Shown piece after piece: positions 13,702 through 14,012 of a DNA stretch of 14,012 nucleotides. Both the position numbers and the translations under genes were made by a program. The stretch is from an uncultured Pseudomonadota bacterium. Its GTDB lineage: Bacteria; Pseudomonadota; Gammaproteobacteria; Steroidobacterales; Steroidobacteraceae. The stretch covers positions 1 through 14,012 of the forward strand of contig CAITAM010000591.1 of the NCBI GenBank assembly GCA_903890265.1. The letters run 5' to 3'. Below the pieces are notes generated by a model. The model saw only the letters and a list, made by a program, of their open reading frames with translations. It did no database searches and was not told where the DNA came from. Within the stretch, counting starts at the first letter, position 1; every line of letters begins with the position of its first letter.

Positions 13702-14012
13702 TCAGTCGGCATCCGCGTCGTCGGCGACCCGCGCGCGCATCTCCTGCAGTAGCGCACCGTACAGCGCAAGCAGACTGCCCACCAGCAGGCCAAGCGCACT
13801 CAGCATGGTGAACGAGCCCTCGTCGAGCACGCTGTACAGCGAGGCACCGGCGACGAGGCAACCGATCAGCACGCAGCCGATCACGCGAAGCAGCAGAGGA
13901 TCGATGGCGGGCGGTCCCCGGCGCGTCGCCGGCGCCTCGCTGCCCGGCCCACGACGCGCCGCACCGGGCGGCGCGGTAGTCGCGCGGCGAGGCGGGGCCG
14001 GCTCCCGGGCCA
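13702..14012 (-). CDS. Small membrane protein, C-terminal part (5' end beyond window)
   Basis: The minus-strand frame is open from the right edge to a TGA at 13702, giving 102 visible residues. The first ~37 are rich in Pro, Ala and Arg. Two hydrophobic segments follow: LLLRVIGCVLIGCLVAGASL (about 39-58) and FTMLSALGLLVGSLLALYGA (about 68-87). The tail is charged, QEMRARVADDADAD. A GTG at 13884 would give a 60-residue protein, but it has no ribosome site and would start inside the first helix, so I treat the gene as cut by the window edge. It is a predicted two-helix inner-membrane protein of unknown function, convergent with the VOC gene; the codons in the Pro/Arg part may not all be translated. 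Confidence 0.55.
   Translation of the reverse strand, partial: AREPAPPRRATTAPPGAARRGPGSEAPATRRGPPAIDPLLLRVIGCVLIGCLVAGASLYSVLDEGSFTMLSALGLLVGSLLALYGALLQEMRARVADDADAD

Overview
The window is high-GC DNA (about two-thirds G+C by eye) packed with chromosomal metabolic genes. A GlnK-type PII protein, a gammaproteobacterial-type (class I) glutamate-cysteine ligase, a GabD-type dehydrogenase and a Bcr/CflA efflux pump suggest a free-living gammaproteobacterium. The lineage cannot be fixed from the sequence alone. I see no tRNA, rRNA, CRISPR array, insertion sequence or phage gene.

Layout. (1) 1-512, minus strand: glnK followed by the start of a [2Fe-2S] ferredoxin-like gene cut by the window edge. 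(2) 701-4693, plus strand: a ferredoxin/rubredoxin reductase-type flavoprotein, a class I PHA synthase (phaC), and an isoaspartyl peptidase/asparaginase. A good sigma-54-type -24/-12 element lies just upstream of phaC. (3) 4690-7190, minus strand: read in transcription order, a predicted RidA-fold lipoprotein, gshA, then an AT-rich island and a small unknown gene that meets the asparaginase tail-to-tail with a 4-base overlap. (4) 7191-7435: a divergent intergenic region with a nested inverted repeat. (5) 7436-13660, plus strand: an exported DUF2845 protein, a thiolase tightly followed by a degenerate fumarylacetoacetate-hydrolase (FAH)-family gene, gabD-type succinate-semialdehyde dehydrogenase, a Bcr/CflA MFS pump, and a two-domain VOC (glyoxalase-fold) protein whose start overlaps the pump's stop. 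(6) 13702-14012, minus strand: the C-terminal part of a small two-helix membrane protein running off the window.

How the genes may fit together. PII signalling, PHA synthesis behind a possible sigma-54 promoter, a thiolase and a succinate-semialdehyde dehydrogenase all sit at the carbon/nitrogen balance, but the window is not one operon and the link is inference. The most unusual gene is the FAH-family protein at 9157-10038. It keeps the family's N- and C-terminal sequence and its coupling to the thiolase, but the metal-binding and catalytic residues are replaced. The RidA-like lipoprotein likewise lacks the family's catalytic arginine. The window thus holds two candidate pseudoenzymes, plus a paired-hairpin gap, an AT-rich operator-like island and a possible efflux/VOC detoxification pair.
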